DNA of 64,000 nucleotides from Chelativorans salis (GTDB lineage Bacteria > Pseudomonadota > Alphaproteobacteria > Rhizobiales > Rhizobiaceae): positions 1,054,001 through 1,118,000 of the forward strand of contig NZ_JAOCZP010000001.1 of the NCBI RefSeq assembly GCF_025336525.1, in the 5' to 3' direction. Below, piece after piece: positions 9,213 to 18,291 of the stretch. A model generated the notes under the pieces. The model saw only the letters and a program-made list of their open reading frames with translations. It was not told where the DNA came from and did no database searches. Every line of letters begins with the position of its first letter. The stretch's first letter is position 1. The position numbers and the translations under genes are program-made.

Positions 9213-9686
9213 TCACGCGCTCTGCGCTTGCTCCTCTGCGCCACTCACGCGGGCGTTGAAGTCGGAGAAGAACTGGCCGGCCAGTTTCTTCGAGGTCGAC
9301 TGGATCAGCCGGCTGCCGAGCTGCGCCATCTTGCCGCCGACATCAGCCTTGGCCTCGTAGGTGAGGATGGTGGCGCCCGGTCCGTCCTCCTTGAGCGATA
9401 CGTCAGCGGCGCCCTTGGCGAAACCGGCCACGCCACCCTTGCCCTCACCAGAGATGGTATAGGAATGGGGCGGGTTGAGGTTTGTGAGTTCCACCGCACC
9501 GTTGAAGCGCGCCTTGATCGGGCCGATCTTGAGCGAGACAGTGGCGGCGAACTCGGTGTCCGACTTCTTCTCCAGCTCCTGGCAGCCGGGGATGCAGTCC
9601 TTCAGAACGTCAGGATCGTTCAGCGCCCGCCATACGGTCTCCACCGGCGCCTCGATCCGCTCTTCGCCTTCGATGATCATGGCCAT
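9213..9686 (-). CDS. CoxG-like SRPBCC family protein
   Basis: A 157-residue START/SRPBCC-fold protein of the carbon monoxide dehydrogenase subunit G (CoxG) family. Typical features are the N-terminal GEERIEAPVETVWRALNDP, the IPGCQEL block and the central GEGKGGVAGFAKG. True CoxG helps recruit CO dehydrogenase to the membrane; here there are no cox structural genes, so it is more safely called a lipid- or ligand-binding SRPBCC protein. The start at 9686 (MAMIIEG) follows a good GGAGGG. An upstream in-frame extension to 9884 has no family similarity. Confidence 0.85.
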   Translation of the reverse strand: MAMIIEGEERIEAPVETVWRALNDPDVLKDCIPGCQELEKKSDTEFAATVSLKIGPIKARFNGAVELTNLNPPHSYTISGEGKGGVAGFAKGAADVSLKEDGPGATILTYEAKADVGGKMAQLGSRLIQSTSKKLAGQFFSDFNARVSGAEEQAQSA

Positions 9687-9813
9687 GGCTGCTCCCTCCG
9701 GTTGGGTGTCATCCTTGGCTAACGCAGCCGAGGTCCCTTGTCCATCCGCCACCCTTGCCGCCCGACGTGGGATGCAATATCCGTGAGCCCGGCAACCCGC
9801 AGAGGCTTCGATC

Positions 9814-11616
9814 ATGACCCAAGGCAGCCGCAAGACTCGGCTTCGTTCACAACAATGGTTCGACAATCCGGACAATCCGGGCATGACCGCGCTCTACATC
9901 GAGCGCTACCTGAATTATGGCCTGACGCGCGAAGAGCTGCAGTCGGGCAAACCGCTGATCGGCATCGCCCAGACCGGCTCCGACCTTTCGCCCTGCAACC
10001 GGCACCATATCGAGCTTGCCAAGCGCCTGCGGGCCGGCATCGAGGCGGCCGGCGGCATCCCCTTCGAGTTTCCCTGTCACCCCATCCAGGAGACGGGCAA
10101 GCGGCCGACCGCCTCGCTCGACCGCAACCTCGCCTATCTGTCGCTGGTGGAGGCGCTTTACGGCTATCCGCTCGACGGCGTCGTTCTGACCATCGGCTGT
10201 GACAAGACCACGCCAGCGCTGCTCATGGCGGCGGCCACCGTGAACATCCCGGCCGTCGCCTTCTCCGTCGGCCCAATGCTCAACGGCTGGCACCGAGGCA
10301 AACGCACCGGCTCCGGCACCATCGTGTGGGAGGCGCGGGAAAAGCTGGCTGCAGGCGAGATCAACTACGACGAGTTCATGGATCTGGCGGCATCTTCCGC
10401 CCCGTCGGTCGGCTTCTGCAACACCATGGGCACGGCCTCCACCATGAATTCGCTGGCAGAGGCGCTCGGTATGCAGCTTCCCGGCTCCGCTGCGATCCCC
10501 GCGCCCTACCGCGAGCGCGGCCAGATGGCCTACGCAACCGGGCGGCGCATCGTCGAGATGGTGCACGAGGACTTGAAGCCTTCAGACATCATGACGCGTG
10601 AGGCCTTCGAGAATGCCATCGTCGTCAACTCGGCGCTCGGCGGCTCCACCAATGCGCCGATCCATCTCAACGCCGTCGCCCGGCATTTGGGCGTGCCGCT
10701 CGACAACGACGCCTGGCAGAGGATCGGCCATCACATTCCGCTTCTCGTCAACATGCAGCCGGCGGGCGAATATCTGGGTGAGGATTTTCATCACGCCGGC
10801 GGCGTGCCGGCTGTCGTGGCGGAGCTGATGAAGGCGGGGCTGCTGCCGCATCCGGACGCCAAGACGGTGAACGGCCGCACATTTGGCGAGAACTGCCGTA
10901 ATGCGGAAAATCTCGACGGCAACGTCATTCGCCCGGTGTCGGACCCGCTCAAGTCCGATGCAGGTTTCATCAACCTGAAGGGCAATCTCTTCGACAGTGC
11001 CATCATGAAGACCAGCGTGATCTCGGAAGAATTCCACTCGCGGTATCTGGCGAACCCGGACGATCCTCTTGCCTTCGAGGGCAAGGCCGTCGTCTTTGAT
11101 GGACCGGAGGACTACCACGACCGCATCGATGATCCTGCGCTCGCCATCGACCAGCATTCGATCCTCGTCATGCGCGGCGCCGGGCCTGTCGGCTATCCGG
11201 GCGCGGCGGAAGTGGTCAACATGCGCCCGCCGGATTACCTCATCAAGAAGGACATCCACGCGCTCCCCTGCATCGGCGACGGACGCCAGTCCGGCACCTC
11301 GGCCTCCCCCTCCATCCTCAACGCCTCTCCGGAGGCGGCGGTCGGCGGCGGGCTGGCACTGTTGAAGACGGGCGACCGCATCCGCATCGACCTCAACAAG
11401 GGCAGCGCCGACATGCTGGTGAGCGAGAAGGAGCTGGATGCCCGGCGTTCCGCTCTGGCAGTGGCCGGCGGCTATGCCTTCCCGGACCACCAGACGCCCT
11501 GGCAGGAGATCCAGCGGGCCATGGTGGGCCAGTTGGCCGAAGGCATGGTGCTCAAGCCGGCGACTGCTTATCGCCGCATCGCACAGGAAAAGGGCATCCC
11601 GCGCGACAATCACTAG
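9814..11616 (+). CDS. IlvD/Edd family sugar-acid dehydratase
   Basis: A 600-residue Fe-S dehydratase of the IlvD/Edd family. The fold is recognisable from [15 protein letters not shown] near residue 50, [10 protein letters not shown] near 128 and [15 protein letters not shown] near 200; these contain the three Cys expected to hold the cluster. The C-terminal half has the family block [14 protein letters not shown]. The N-terminus, with [26 protein letters not shown], looks like the pentonate/hexonate branch (arabinonate, xylonate, galactonate dehydratases) rather than branched-chain amino-acid IlvD, which usually starts differently and is shorter. It would convert an aldonate to a 2-keto-3-deoxy acid. 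The neighbouring cutC and sugar kinase are on the opposite strand, so context does not fix the substrate. Confidence 0.85.
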   Translation: MTQGSRKTRLRSQQWFDNPDNPGMTALYIERYLNYGLTREELQSGKPLIGIAQTGSDLSPCNRHHIELAKRLRAGIEAAGGIPFEFPCHPIQETGKRPTASLDRNLAYLSLVEALYGYPLDGVVLTIGCDKTTPALLMAAATVNIPAVAFSVGPMLNGWHRGKRTGSGTIVWEAREKLAAGEINYDEFMDLAASSAPSVGFCNTMGTASTMNSLAEALGMQLPGSAAIPAPYRERGQMAYATGRRIVEMVHEDLKPSDIMTREAFENAIVVNSALGGSTNAPIHLNAVARHLGVPLDNDAWQRIGHHIPLLVNMQPAGEYLGEDFHHAGGVPAVVAELMKAGLLPHPDAKTVNGRTFGENCRNAENLDGNVIRPVSDPLKSDAGFINLKGNLFDSAIMKTSVISEEFHSRYLANPDDPLAFEGKAVVFDGPEDYHDRIDDPALAIDQHSILVMRGAGPVGYPGAAEVVNMRPPDYLIKKDIHALPCIGDGRQSGTSASPSILNASPEAAVGGGLALLKTGDRIRIDLNKGSADMLVSEKELDARRSALAVAGGYAFPDHQTPWQEIQRAMVGQLAEGMVLKPATAYRRIAQEKGIPRDNH

Positions 11617-11643
11617 CGCGCCCGCGGTTCTCCCCTGCGGTGT

Positions 11644-12369
11644 TTACCCCACCGCCGAAATCCGCTCCTTCAGCGCCCGGACGAGCGCCGCATCCGTGCG
11701 ACGGCGCTTTGCCGGCGAAAAGCCGAGCGACACGAGCCTGGCGTCCGATACCGGTTCGGCCGTCGAACATGAGGCATGGACTTCACTGACCGGCAGTCTC
11801 GGCAACAGCAGGCCGACGGTCTCGACGTTGATCCCCGCGCCGGGCATGATTGATATTCGCCCGGCCGCCACGGCGATCGCCTCTTCCAGAGCCTCCACGC
11901 CTTCCGCCGCCGTCGATGCCCCGCCGGACGTCAAAATACGCTCGAAACCAAGCTCGACCGCCATCTCGACAGCCTCCGCCCGGTCCGGAACCAGATCGAA
12001 GGCCCGGTGCAGCGTGACGCCCAGCCCGTCTGCGCGTTCAGCCAGCCTTTTCAACGCATGGTAGTCGAGGCTTCCGTCCCTCTTAACGGCACCGAAGACG
12101 ACTCCGGCAAACCCAGCCTGCCGCGCCGCCTCGATATCCCGCGCCATGACATCCAGCTCCGCCTCCGCATAGACGAAATCCCCTGCCCGCGGCCTGATCA
12201 TCGCATAGACGGGAACTTGCGAGGCGGCGGCCGCCATCAAACCTGCCGGCGGCGTCAGGCCGCCGAGGTCCAGCGCGCTGCACAACTCGACGCGATCCGC
12301 CCCGCCGTCAATGGCCGCTGCCAGACCGGCGGGATCGTCGACGCAGACTTCAAGCAGAATGCCGCTCAC
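11644..12369 (-). CDS. cutC: CutC family protein
   Basis: A 241-residue TIM-barrel protein of the CutC family. Characteristic stretches are LEVCVDDPAGLAAAIDGGADRVELCSALDLGGLTP at the N-terminus, MIRPRAGDFVY and TLHRAFD in the middle and TSGGASTA near the end. CutC was linked to copper homeostasis in E. coli, but the evidence for a direct copper role is weak. Its start overlaps the end of the ROK kinase gene by 20 bases, so the two are translationally linked and co-transcribed. Confidence 0.93.
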   Translation of the reverse strand: MSGILLEVCVDDPAGLAAAIDGGADRVELCSALDLGGLTPPAGLMAAAASQVPVYAMIRPRAGDFVYAEAELDVMARDIEAARQAGFAGVVFGAVKRDGSLDYHALKRLAERADGLGVTLHRAFDLVPDRAEAVEMAVELGFERILTSGGASTAAEGVEALEEAIAVAAGRISIMPGAGINVETVGLLLPRLPVSEVHASCSTAEPVSDARLVSLGFSPAKRRRTDAALVRALKERISAVG

Positions 12370-13276
12370 GCTCCACCTTCTTGAATCCCAAGAGCGCCGC
12401 GCCCATCAGGCCCGGCTCGACACGGCAGGCGCCGCGGACCACCAGTGGACGGTCGAAGCGGCGCAGGATGCGTTTGCGCACCGCTTGGTCGATCTCGGCA
12501 AGCAGCACTTGCGCATTGGAAAGCCCGCCGCCGACGGGCACGATGGTGGCGCCGGTGACATTGACCACCATGGCGAGAGGCCCGCTGAGGAGATCAACGA
12601 AGACGTCGACTGTCCGCGCCGCCTGCGCGTCGCCCTGCTCCCATGCCGCGACGATATTCTCCGAGGCCAAGTCCTGGTCGTGCAGCAGCTTGTGCAGGCG
12701 CTCCATGCCGCGCGCGCCGCCCACCGTGTCGATGCAGCCTTCCAGCCCGCAGCCGCACTTGAAGGCCGGAATGGCGATTGGCGGATTGCCGGCAAAGGCG
12801 GCGGCCACCGGCCCGTGCCCCCACTCGCCGGCAAACCCGCCTTCGGTGTTGACGAGTTGGCCGCCCGCCACGAGCCCGCCGCCGACGCCGGTGCCCAGAA
12901 TGGCGCCGAAGACGATGTTGTGCCCCTGCCCCGCGCCGACGGCCGCCTCGGCCATGGCGAAGCAATCGGCATCGTTGGCGACGATCACGGGCAGGCCCAA
13001 CTCCCGCCGCAGATCGGCCTCCAGCCGGCGCCCGTGGATGCAGGGGATGTTGGCGCAGATGGCGGCGTGGGTTTCCGGGTCGATGACACCAGCGATGGAG
13101 ATCGCCACGCAATCGGGCCTCCCATCGGCTGCCGCGATCACGCTCTTCAGGCTGGCGACGAAAGCCTCGAAATCCCGTGTTGGCGTCGGCATCCGCCGCA
13201 CCGGCTCGACGGTTTCGAGGGAATGCACCACCGCCCCCTTGATTGTCGTCCCGCCGATATCGAAGGCGATGAGCAT
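12350..13276 (-). CDS. ROK family sugar kinase, N-acetylglucosamine kinase-like
   Basis: A 308-residue ROK-fold sugar kinase. The N-terminal ATP-binding motif is FDIGGTTIKGAVV, the catalytic Asp is in NDADCFAMAE and the sugar-binding block EGGFAGEWGHGPV contains the expected Glu and His. The zinc motif CGCGLEGCIDT is complete. The motif order and the EWGH block fit N-acetylglucosamine or N-acetylmannosamine kinases best, but specificity is inferred. The chosen ATG (MLIAFDIGG) has GGAAGA upstream and gives the usual length; an upstream frame extension to 13339 is not family-like. It overlaps cutC by 20 bases. Confidence 0.85.
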   Translation of the reverse strand: MLIAFDIGGTTIKGAVVHSLETVEPVRRMPTPTRDFEAFVASLKSVIAAADGRPDCVAISIAGVIDPETHAAICANIPCIHGRRLEADLRRELGLPVIVANDADCFAMAEAAVGAGQGHNIVFGAILGTGVGGGLVAGGQLVNTEGGFAGEWGHGPVAAAFAGNPPIAIPAFKCGCGLEGCIDTVGGARGMERLHKLLHDQDLASENIVAAWEQGDAQAARTVDVFVDLLSGPLAMVVNVTGATIVPVGGGLSNAQVLLAEIDQAVRKRILRRFDRPLVVRGACRVEPGLMGAALLGFKKVERERHSA

Positions 13277-13386
13277 TTCAGATCTTCCGTATTGCTTTTC
13301 GACGATGCACGGCGAATCGCGCCGCCAGCGGTGTTTCAATAGCGGCTGCGGGACGCCGCCGAAACATAATACCGGGCCGGCGCTGC

Positions 13387-14340
13387 TCAGTACCCCGCTT
13401 TGCGATCCACCAGGTTTTCAAGTTTCTCCCCCCGCTCGAAGGCGGCCATCTGGGCGAGCATCGGCTGCACCAGATGTGCCGGATCGGAGGTGGCGGCGGC
13501 GTGCGGCGTCACAAAGACGCGAGGATGCACCCAGAGCGGGCTCGTTCGCGCCAGCGGCTCGCGCTCGAATACGTCCAGGCTCGCCTCCTTCAGCGTTCCG
13601 TCGTCGAGCGCGCGCAAGATATCCGTCTCTCGCTGCAGCTGGCCGCGACCGGCATTGACGAGGCACGGCCCACCGAGCGGCCCGTCGCTTCTCAGCCGCT
13701 CAAGCACCGAATAGTCGATGATGCCCTCGGTCGCCGGCGTCAACGGCAACAGCACCACGAGAATATCCGTGGCGTTCAGAAACGGCGTCAGGCCCGTCTC
13801 GCCGGAAAAGCTCCTCACCCCCTCCATCCGGTGCTCCCGCCGGCTCCAGCCGTTGATGGAAAAGCCGATTGCCTTGAGTGTCTTCGCCGCCGCCTGCCCG
13901 AGCGCGCCCAGCCCCATGATCCCTACCGATACAGATTCGGCCGCCGGCTGCAGCGGCTCGTACCAGATCTTATCCCGCTGCTGCGCACGATAGAGCATGC
14001 CCTGACGGTGATGGTCGAGCACGCGCCAGGCAACATATTCGACCATGTGCTGCGTGAGGTTTTGCGCCACCACGCGCACGATGGGCACGTCCGGCAGTTC
14101 CGGATCGGCCAGTATATGATCGACGCCGGCACCGATGGAGAAGATGACCTTCAGGTTCGGCAGCCGCTTCAAGAGCCCGGGCGGCTGCTTCCAAACGACC
14201 GCATAGTCTATTCCCGGATCGTCCGGCCCCTCCGGCTCCAGCACAACATCGCGCTCCTTCGACAGAAGCTCGTACCAGCGCTGCGGGTGCATGCCCGTCA
14301 TGGAAAGGAGAACGCGTCTCCCGGCCTTCTTACTGCTCAC
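13387..14340 (-). CDS. D-2-hydroxyacid dehydrogenase, glyoxylate/hydroxypyruvate reductase A type
   Basis: A 317-residue NAD(P)-dependent 2-hydroxyacid dehydrogenase of the GhrA branch. The dinucleotide fold has GIMGLGALGQAAAKTL near 145. The catalytic Arg lies in NAGRGQL, the Glu near LDVFEREPL and the His in VTPHAAAT. FSIGAGVDH near 68 is typical of GhrA proteins. It would reduce glyoxylate or hydroxypyruvate to glycolate or glycerate in the cytoplasm. It ends 110 bases after the ROK gene start on the same strand and begins just 13 bases after the yejF stop, so it may be read as the last gene of the Yej transcript. Confidence 0.85.
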   Translation of the reverse strand: MSSKKAGRRVLLSMTGMHPQRWYELLSKERDVVLEPEGPDDPGIDYAVVWKQPPGLLKRLPNLKVIFSIGAGVDHILADPELPDVPIVRVVAQNLTQHMVEYVAWRVLDHHRQGMLYRAQQRDKIWYEPLQPAAESVSVGIMGLGALGQAAAKTLKAIGFSINGWSRREHRMEGVRSFSGETGLTPFLNATDILVVLLPLTPATEGIIDYSVLERLRSDGPLGGPCLVNAGRGQLQRETDILRALDDGTLKEASLDVFEREPLARTSPLWVHPRVFVTPHAAATSDPAHLVQPMLAQMAAFERGEKLENLVDRKAGY

Positions 14341-14353
14341 GACATCCTCTCGG

Positions 14354-15982
14354 CTATTCGCTCACCACACCACCGGGCACGGCCGCAATTTCGAAGGCTG
14401 CCGCAATCAGCGCCTTCGTATAGTCCGTCTTCGGTGCGTGGAATATCTGGTCGGCCGTGCCCGCCTCCACCACCTTGCCGGCGCGCATCACGATCACCTC
14501 GTTGGCGAGCGCCCGCACCACTTTGAGGTCGTGGCTGATGAACAGATAGGCCAGGCCATGCCGCTTCTGCAGGTCGCGCAAGAGGTCGACCACCTGCGCC
14601 TGCACGCTCATGTCGAGCGCCGAGGTCGGCTCGTCCAGCATCACGAAACTCGGTCTAAGCACCATCGCCCGGGCAATCGCGATCCTCTGCCGCTGTCCGC
14701 CGGAGAATTCGTGCGGGTAGCGGAACCGCGCCGTGGGGTCGAGCCCCACCTCCTGGAGCACCTCCACCACCATCCGGTCGCGCTCCTCCGCCGAAAGTTG
14801 CCGCTCGTGGATCCGCAGACCCTCCTGAATGATCTCGGCAACCGACATACGCGGGCTCAGGGAACCGAACGGATCCTGAAAGACAATCTGCATCTTGTGC
14901 CTGAGGGGCCGCATCTGGCGAAAAGATCTTTCGTCGATGCGCGCGCCTGAGAAGCGGATTTCTCCATCCGAGGCAATCATGCGCGAGAGCGCCAGTCCCA
15001 GCGTGGTCTTGCCCGACCCGGACTCCCCAACAACGCCCAGCGTCTGCCCGGCCCGCACGGTCACGTCGACCCCGTCGACGCCCTTCACATAGTCGACCGT
15101 CCGCCTGAGGAGACCCTTCTTGATCGGGAACCAGACCTTGATGCCGTCGCCCTGGATCACCTTTTCCGCCCCAAGATCTGCTTGGGGAGGCTCCCCCTTT
15201 GGCTCGGCAGCCAGAAGATGGCGCGTATAGGCGTGCTGCGGGTTGGAGAATATCTCCTCCGTCGGCCCGCTCTCGACGATCTTGCCGCCGGTCATGACGC
15301 ACACGCGGTCCGCCACCTTGCGCACGATGCCGAGGTCGTGGGTGATGAACAGCATCGACATGTCGTTGTCGCGCCGGAGCCTCGCCAGGAGCTCCAGAAT
15401 CTGCGCCTGGACAGTGACGTCGAGCGCTGTCGTCGGCTCGTCGGCGATCAGGAGGTCCGGCTCGTTGGCGAGCGCCATGGCGATCATCACGCGCTGGCGC
15501 TGTCCGCCGGAAAGCTGGTGCGGGAAGGCATCGAGCCGCTTCTCCGGCTCCTGGATGCCGACCTGGTGAAGCAGCTCCAACGTACGCTCCGCCGCCTGCT
15601 TGTCGCCCATGCCGCGATGCAGCTTGAGGATCTCTCCGATCTGCTTCTCGATCGTGTGCAGCGGGTTGAGCGAGGTCATCGGCTCCTGAAAGATCATGGT
15701 GATCTCGTTGCCGCGCACGCGGCGCAGCTCCGCCTCGTCACCCGCCAGAAGGTCGCGCCCGCCATAGAGGATCTGCCCCGAGGGGTGGCTGGCCGCCGGA
15801 TAGGGCAGGAGCTTCAGCACCGAAAGGGCGGTGACCGATTTCCCTGATCCCGATTCCCCGACCAGCGCCACCGTCTCGCCGCGCCCGATGTCGAAGGACA
15901 CCCGGTCGACGGCGAGCATCTCTTCTTCGCCTTGGGCGAAGGCGACGGAGAGATCGCGGATGGAGAGAAGGGGGTCACTCAT
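14354..15982 (-). CDS. yejF: Peptide ABC transporter ATP-binding protein YejF (double ATPase)
   Basis: A 542-residue protein with two fused ABC ATPase domains. Each has a Walker A motif ([10 protein letters not shown] near residue 40 and [10 protein letters not shown] near 315), an LSGGQRQR or FSGGQRQR signature, a Walker B ending in DEPT(S/T)ALD and the C-terminal oligopeptide-type extension. It energises the YejBE permease. The start MSDPLLS overlaps the yejE stop by four bases (ATGA), indicating translational coupling. A longer frame extends upstream through yejE but has no ABC content there. Confidence 0.95.
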   Translation of the reverse strand: MSDPLLSIRDLSVAFAQGEEEMLAVDRVSFDIGRGETVALVGESGSGKSVTALSVLKLLPYPAASHPSGQILYGGRDLLAGDEAELRRVRGNEITMIFQEPMTSLNPLHTIEKQIGEILKLHRGMGDKQAAERTLELLHQVGIQEPEKRLDAFPHQLSGGQRQRVMIAMALANEPDLLIADEPTTALDVTVQAQILELLARLRRDNDMSMLFITHDLGIVRKVADRVCVMTGGKIVESGPTEEIFSNPQHAYTRHLLAAEPKGEPPQADLGAEKVIQGDGIKVWFPIKKGLLRRTVDYVKGVDGVDVTVRAGQTLGVVGESGSGKTTLGLALSRMIASDGEIRFSGARIDERSFRQMRPLRHKMQIVFQDPFGSLSPRMSVAEIIQEGLRIHERQLSAEERDRMVVEVLQEVGLDPTARFRYPHEFSGGQRQRIAIARAMVLRPSFVMLDEPTSALDMSVQAQVVDLLRDLQKRHGLAYLFISHDLKVVRALANEVIVMRAGKVVEAGTADQIFHAPKTDYTKALIAAAFEIAAVPGGVVSE

Positions 15983-17130
15983 TTGAACGTCTTCCGCGGG
16001 TCGAAGGCGTCGCGCACGGCTTCGCCTATGAAGATCAGAAGCGACAGCATGATGGAGAGGCTGAAGAAGCCGGTAATGCCCAGCCAGGGCGAATCGAGGT
16101 TGCGCTGCCCCTGGCGCAGGAGTTCTCCGAGCGACGGCGAGCCGGGCGGCAGGCCGAAGCCGAGGAAATCGAGCGAGGTGAGCGTGGTGATCGAGCCGTT
16201 GAGGATGAAGGGCAGGAAGGTGAGCGTGGCCACCATGGCGTTGGGGAGCAGGTGGCGGAACATGATCGTGCGGTTGGGCACGCCGAGTGCGCGGGCGGCA
16301 CTCACATACTCGAAATTGCGCGCGCGCAGGAACTCGGCCCGCACCACGCCGACGAAAGCCACCCAGGAGAACAAGAGCATGATGCCGAGCAGGATCCAGA
16401 AACCGGGCGGCAGCACGGCGGCGATGATGAGGATGAGGTAGAGAACGGGAATGGACGACCAGATCTCGATGAAGCGCTGGAAGAGAAGGTCGATCCAGCC
16501 ACCGAAATAGCCCTGCATGGCGCCGGAAGATACGCCGATCACGGCGGAAGCGGCGGTCAGGATCAGGCCGAAGAGGACGGAGATGCGAAAGCCGTAGATG
16601 ACGCGCGCGAGCACGTCCCGCGCCTGGTCGTCGGTGCCCAGCCAGTTCCAGTTGCCGATGGTGCAGCGCGGATCGTCGACACCGAGATCGTAGCGCTGGC
16701 AGCGCACTTCCTCGGTATAGAGCCAGGATGGCTTCGCCGGAGCGGCTTCGGGGATTTCGCTGTTCACCGTGCGGTAGGAATAGCGGACGGGGGGCCACAG
16801 CATCCAGCCGTTGGCCTTGATCTCCTCCTGGATGAAGGGGTCGCGGTAGTCGGTGACGGCAAGGAAGCCGCCGAACATCTCCTCCGGATAGTCGACCAGC
16901 ACCGGAACCAGGATCTCGCCCTTATAGGAGGCGAGGATCGGCTTGTCGTTGGCGATGAACTCCGCAAACAGCGACAGGACGAAGAGCACGAGGAATATCC
17001 ATAGCGACCAGTAGCCGCGCCTGTTGGCCTTGAAGTTCTGCCAGCGCCGCTGGTTGATGGGCGAGAGCCACGGACGCGCGACGCGCCGGCGCACGCGCTC
17101 CACCTGTGTCTTCGACTGCACGTCCGACAT
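15979..17130 (-). CDS. yejE: Peptide ABC transporter permease YejE
   Basis: A 383-residue inner-membrane permease of the DppC/OppC type. There is one N-terminal membrane helix (about 40-60), a long periplasmic insertion characteristic of YejE (residues about 62-165, including WNWLGTDDQARDVLARVIYGFR) and then five helices. The EAA loop contains SAARALGVPNRTIMFRHLLPNA. It pairs with YejB to import peptides; Yej systems are known from microcin C uptake in E. coli and from resistance to host antimicrobial peptides in Brucella and Sinorhizobium. Its start is directly adjacent to the yejB stop, and it overlaps yejF by four bases. Confidence 0.95.
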   Translation of the reverse strand: MSDVQSKTQVERVRRRVARPWLSPINQRRWQNFKANRRGYWSLWIFLVLFVLSLFAEFIANDKPILASYKGEILVPVLVDYPEEMFGGFLAVTDYRDPFIQEEIKANGWMLWPPVRYSYRTVNSEIPEAAPAKPSWLYTEEVRCQRYDLGVDDPRCTIGNWNWLGTDDQARDVLARVIYGFRISVLFGLILTAASAVIGVSSGAMQGYFGGWIDLLFQRFIEIWSSIPVLYLILIIAAVLPPGFWILLGIMLLFSWVAFVGVVRAEFLRARNFEYVSAARALGVPNRTIMFRHLLPNAMVATLTFLPFILNGSITTLTSLDFLGFGLPPGSPSLGELLRQGQRNLDSPWLGITGFFSLSIMLSLLIFIGEAVRDAFDPRKTFK

Positions 17131-18237
17131 CTACACGTCCCTCCGCTCGAAATCGATGCGCGGATCGATGAGCGTGTAGGTGATGTCGGAAATCAGGCTG
17201 ATGACGAGGCCCATGAGCGAGAAGATGTAGAGCGTGGCGAATACCACCGGATAGTCCCGGTCGATGACCGAGCGGAAGCCCAGAAGCCCCAGCCCGTCGA
17301 GAGAGAAGATGCTCTCGATCAAGAGCGCTCCGGTGAAGAAGGAGGAAATGAAGGCGCCGGGAAAGCCGGCGACGATGATGAGCATGGCATTGCGGAAGAC
17401 GTGGCCGTAGAGCACCTGCCGCTCGCCGAGCCCCTTTGCCCGCGCGGTGATCACGTACTGCTTGCGGATCTCATCGAGGAAGGAGTTCTTGGTGAGAAGC
17501 GTGGTGGTGGCGAAGGCCGACAGCACGAGCGCCGTCAGCGGCAGGGTAAGGTGCCAGAAATAGTCGAGGATCCGCGCCGGCCAGGAAAGCTGCTCCCAGT
17601 TGTCCGATGTCAGTCCGCGCAGCGGGAACCAGTCGAAGAACGAGCCGCCGGCGAACAGCACCATCAGCATGATGGCGAAGAGGAAGCTGGGGATGGCGTA
17701 GGCGACGATCACGACGCCGCTGGTCCACATGTCGAAGGTGGAGCCGTCCTTCACCGCCTTGCGGATGCCGAGCGGGATTGAGATGCCGTAGGAAATGAGG
17801 GTGATCCAGATGCCGAGCGAGATGGAGACCGGCATCTTTTCGATGATGAGGTCGACCACCGATATGTCGCGGAAATAGCTCTCGCCGAAATCGAAGCGGA
17901 TATAGTTCCACAGCATGAGGAAGAAGCGCTCGTGCGCCGGCTTATCGAAGCCGAACTGCCGCTCCAGTTGGGCGATGAACTCCGGATCAAGCCCTTGGGC
18001 GCCGCGATAGCGGGAGGTCGTCTCACCGCCGGAGGCCTCGAAGTCCCGCCCACCGAGATCGGAGCCGCCGCCCGCGCCCAGTCGCGCGTCGGCGCCGCCG
18101 CCCTGGCCGGTGACCTGGGCGATAATCTGCTCGATCGGCCCGCCCGGCGCGAATTGCACGACGATAAAGGAGATGGCCATGATGCCGAACAGCGTCGGGA
18201 TCATGAGCAGCAGGCGGCGAATGATATAGGCGCCCAT
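17131..18237 (-). CDS. yejB: Peptide ABC transporter permease YejB
   Basis: A 368-residue DppB/OppB-type permease with six predicted helices. The N-terminus [19 protein letters not shown] is typical of the family. Residues about 40-80 form a Gly/Asp/Ser-rich periplasmic insertion that is characteristic of YejB. The EAA loop contains [21 protein letters not shown]. It forms the transmembrane channel with YejE. It abuts yejE without a gap and lies 54 bases after the nearer binding-protein gene, all on the minus strand. Confidence 0.95.
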   Translation of the reverse strand: MGAYIIRRLLLMIPTLFGIMAISFIVVQFAPGGPIEQIIAQVTGQGGGADARLGAGGGSDLGGRDFEASGGETTSRYRGAQGLDPEFIAQLERQFGFDKPAHERFFLMLWNYIRFDFGESYFRDISVVDLIIEKMPVSISLGIWITLISYGISIPLGIRKAVKDGSTFDMWTSGVVIVAYAIPSFLFAIMLMVLFAGGSFFDWFPLRGLTSDNWEQLSWPARILDYFWHLTLPLTALVLSAFATTTLLTKNSFLDEIRKQYVITARAKGLGERQVLYGHVFRNAMLIIVAGFPGAFISSFFTGALLIESIFSLDGLGLLGFRSVIDRDYPVVFATLYIFSLMGLVISLISDITYTLIDPRIDFERRDV

Positions 18238-18291
18238 CAGGCGATTGCCCCGCGTGAAATGGATTTAGAGATGGTCGTCGTCACGCTTCGG

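Noticed and set aside
15983-16798. Extension of the yejF frame upstream across yejE
   Set aside because: The first ATPase domain begins at 15982; the upstream part is a shadow of yejE.
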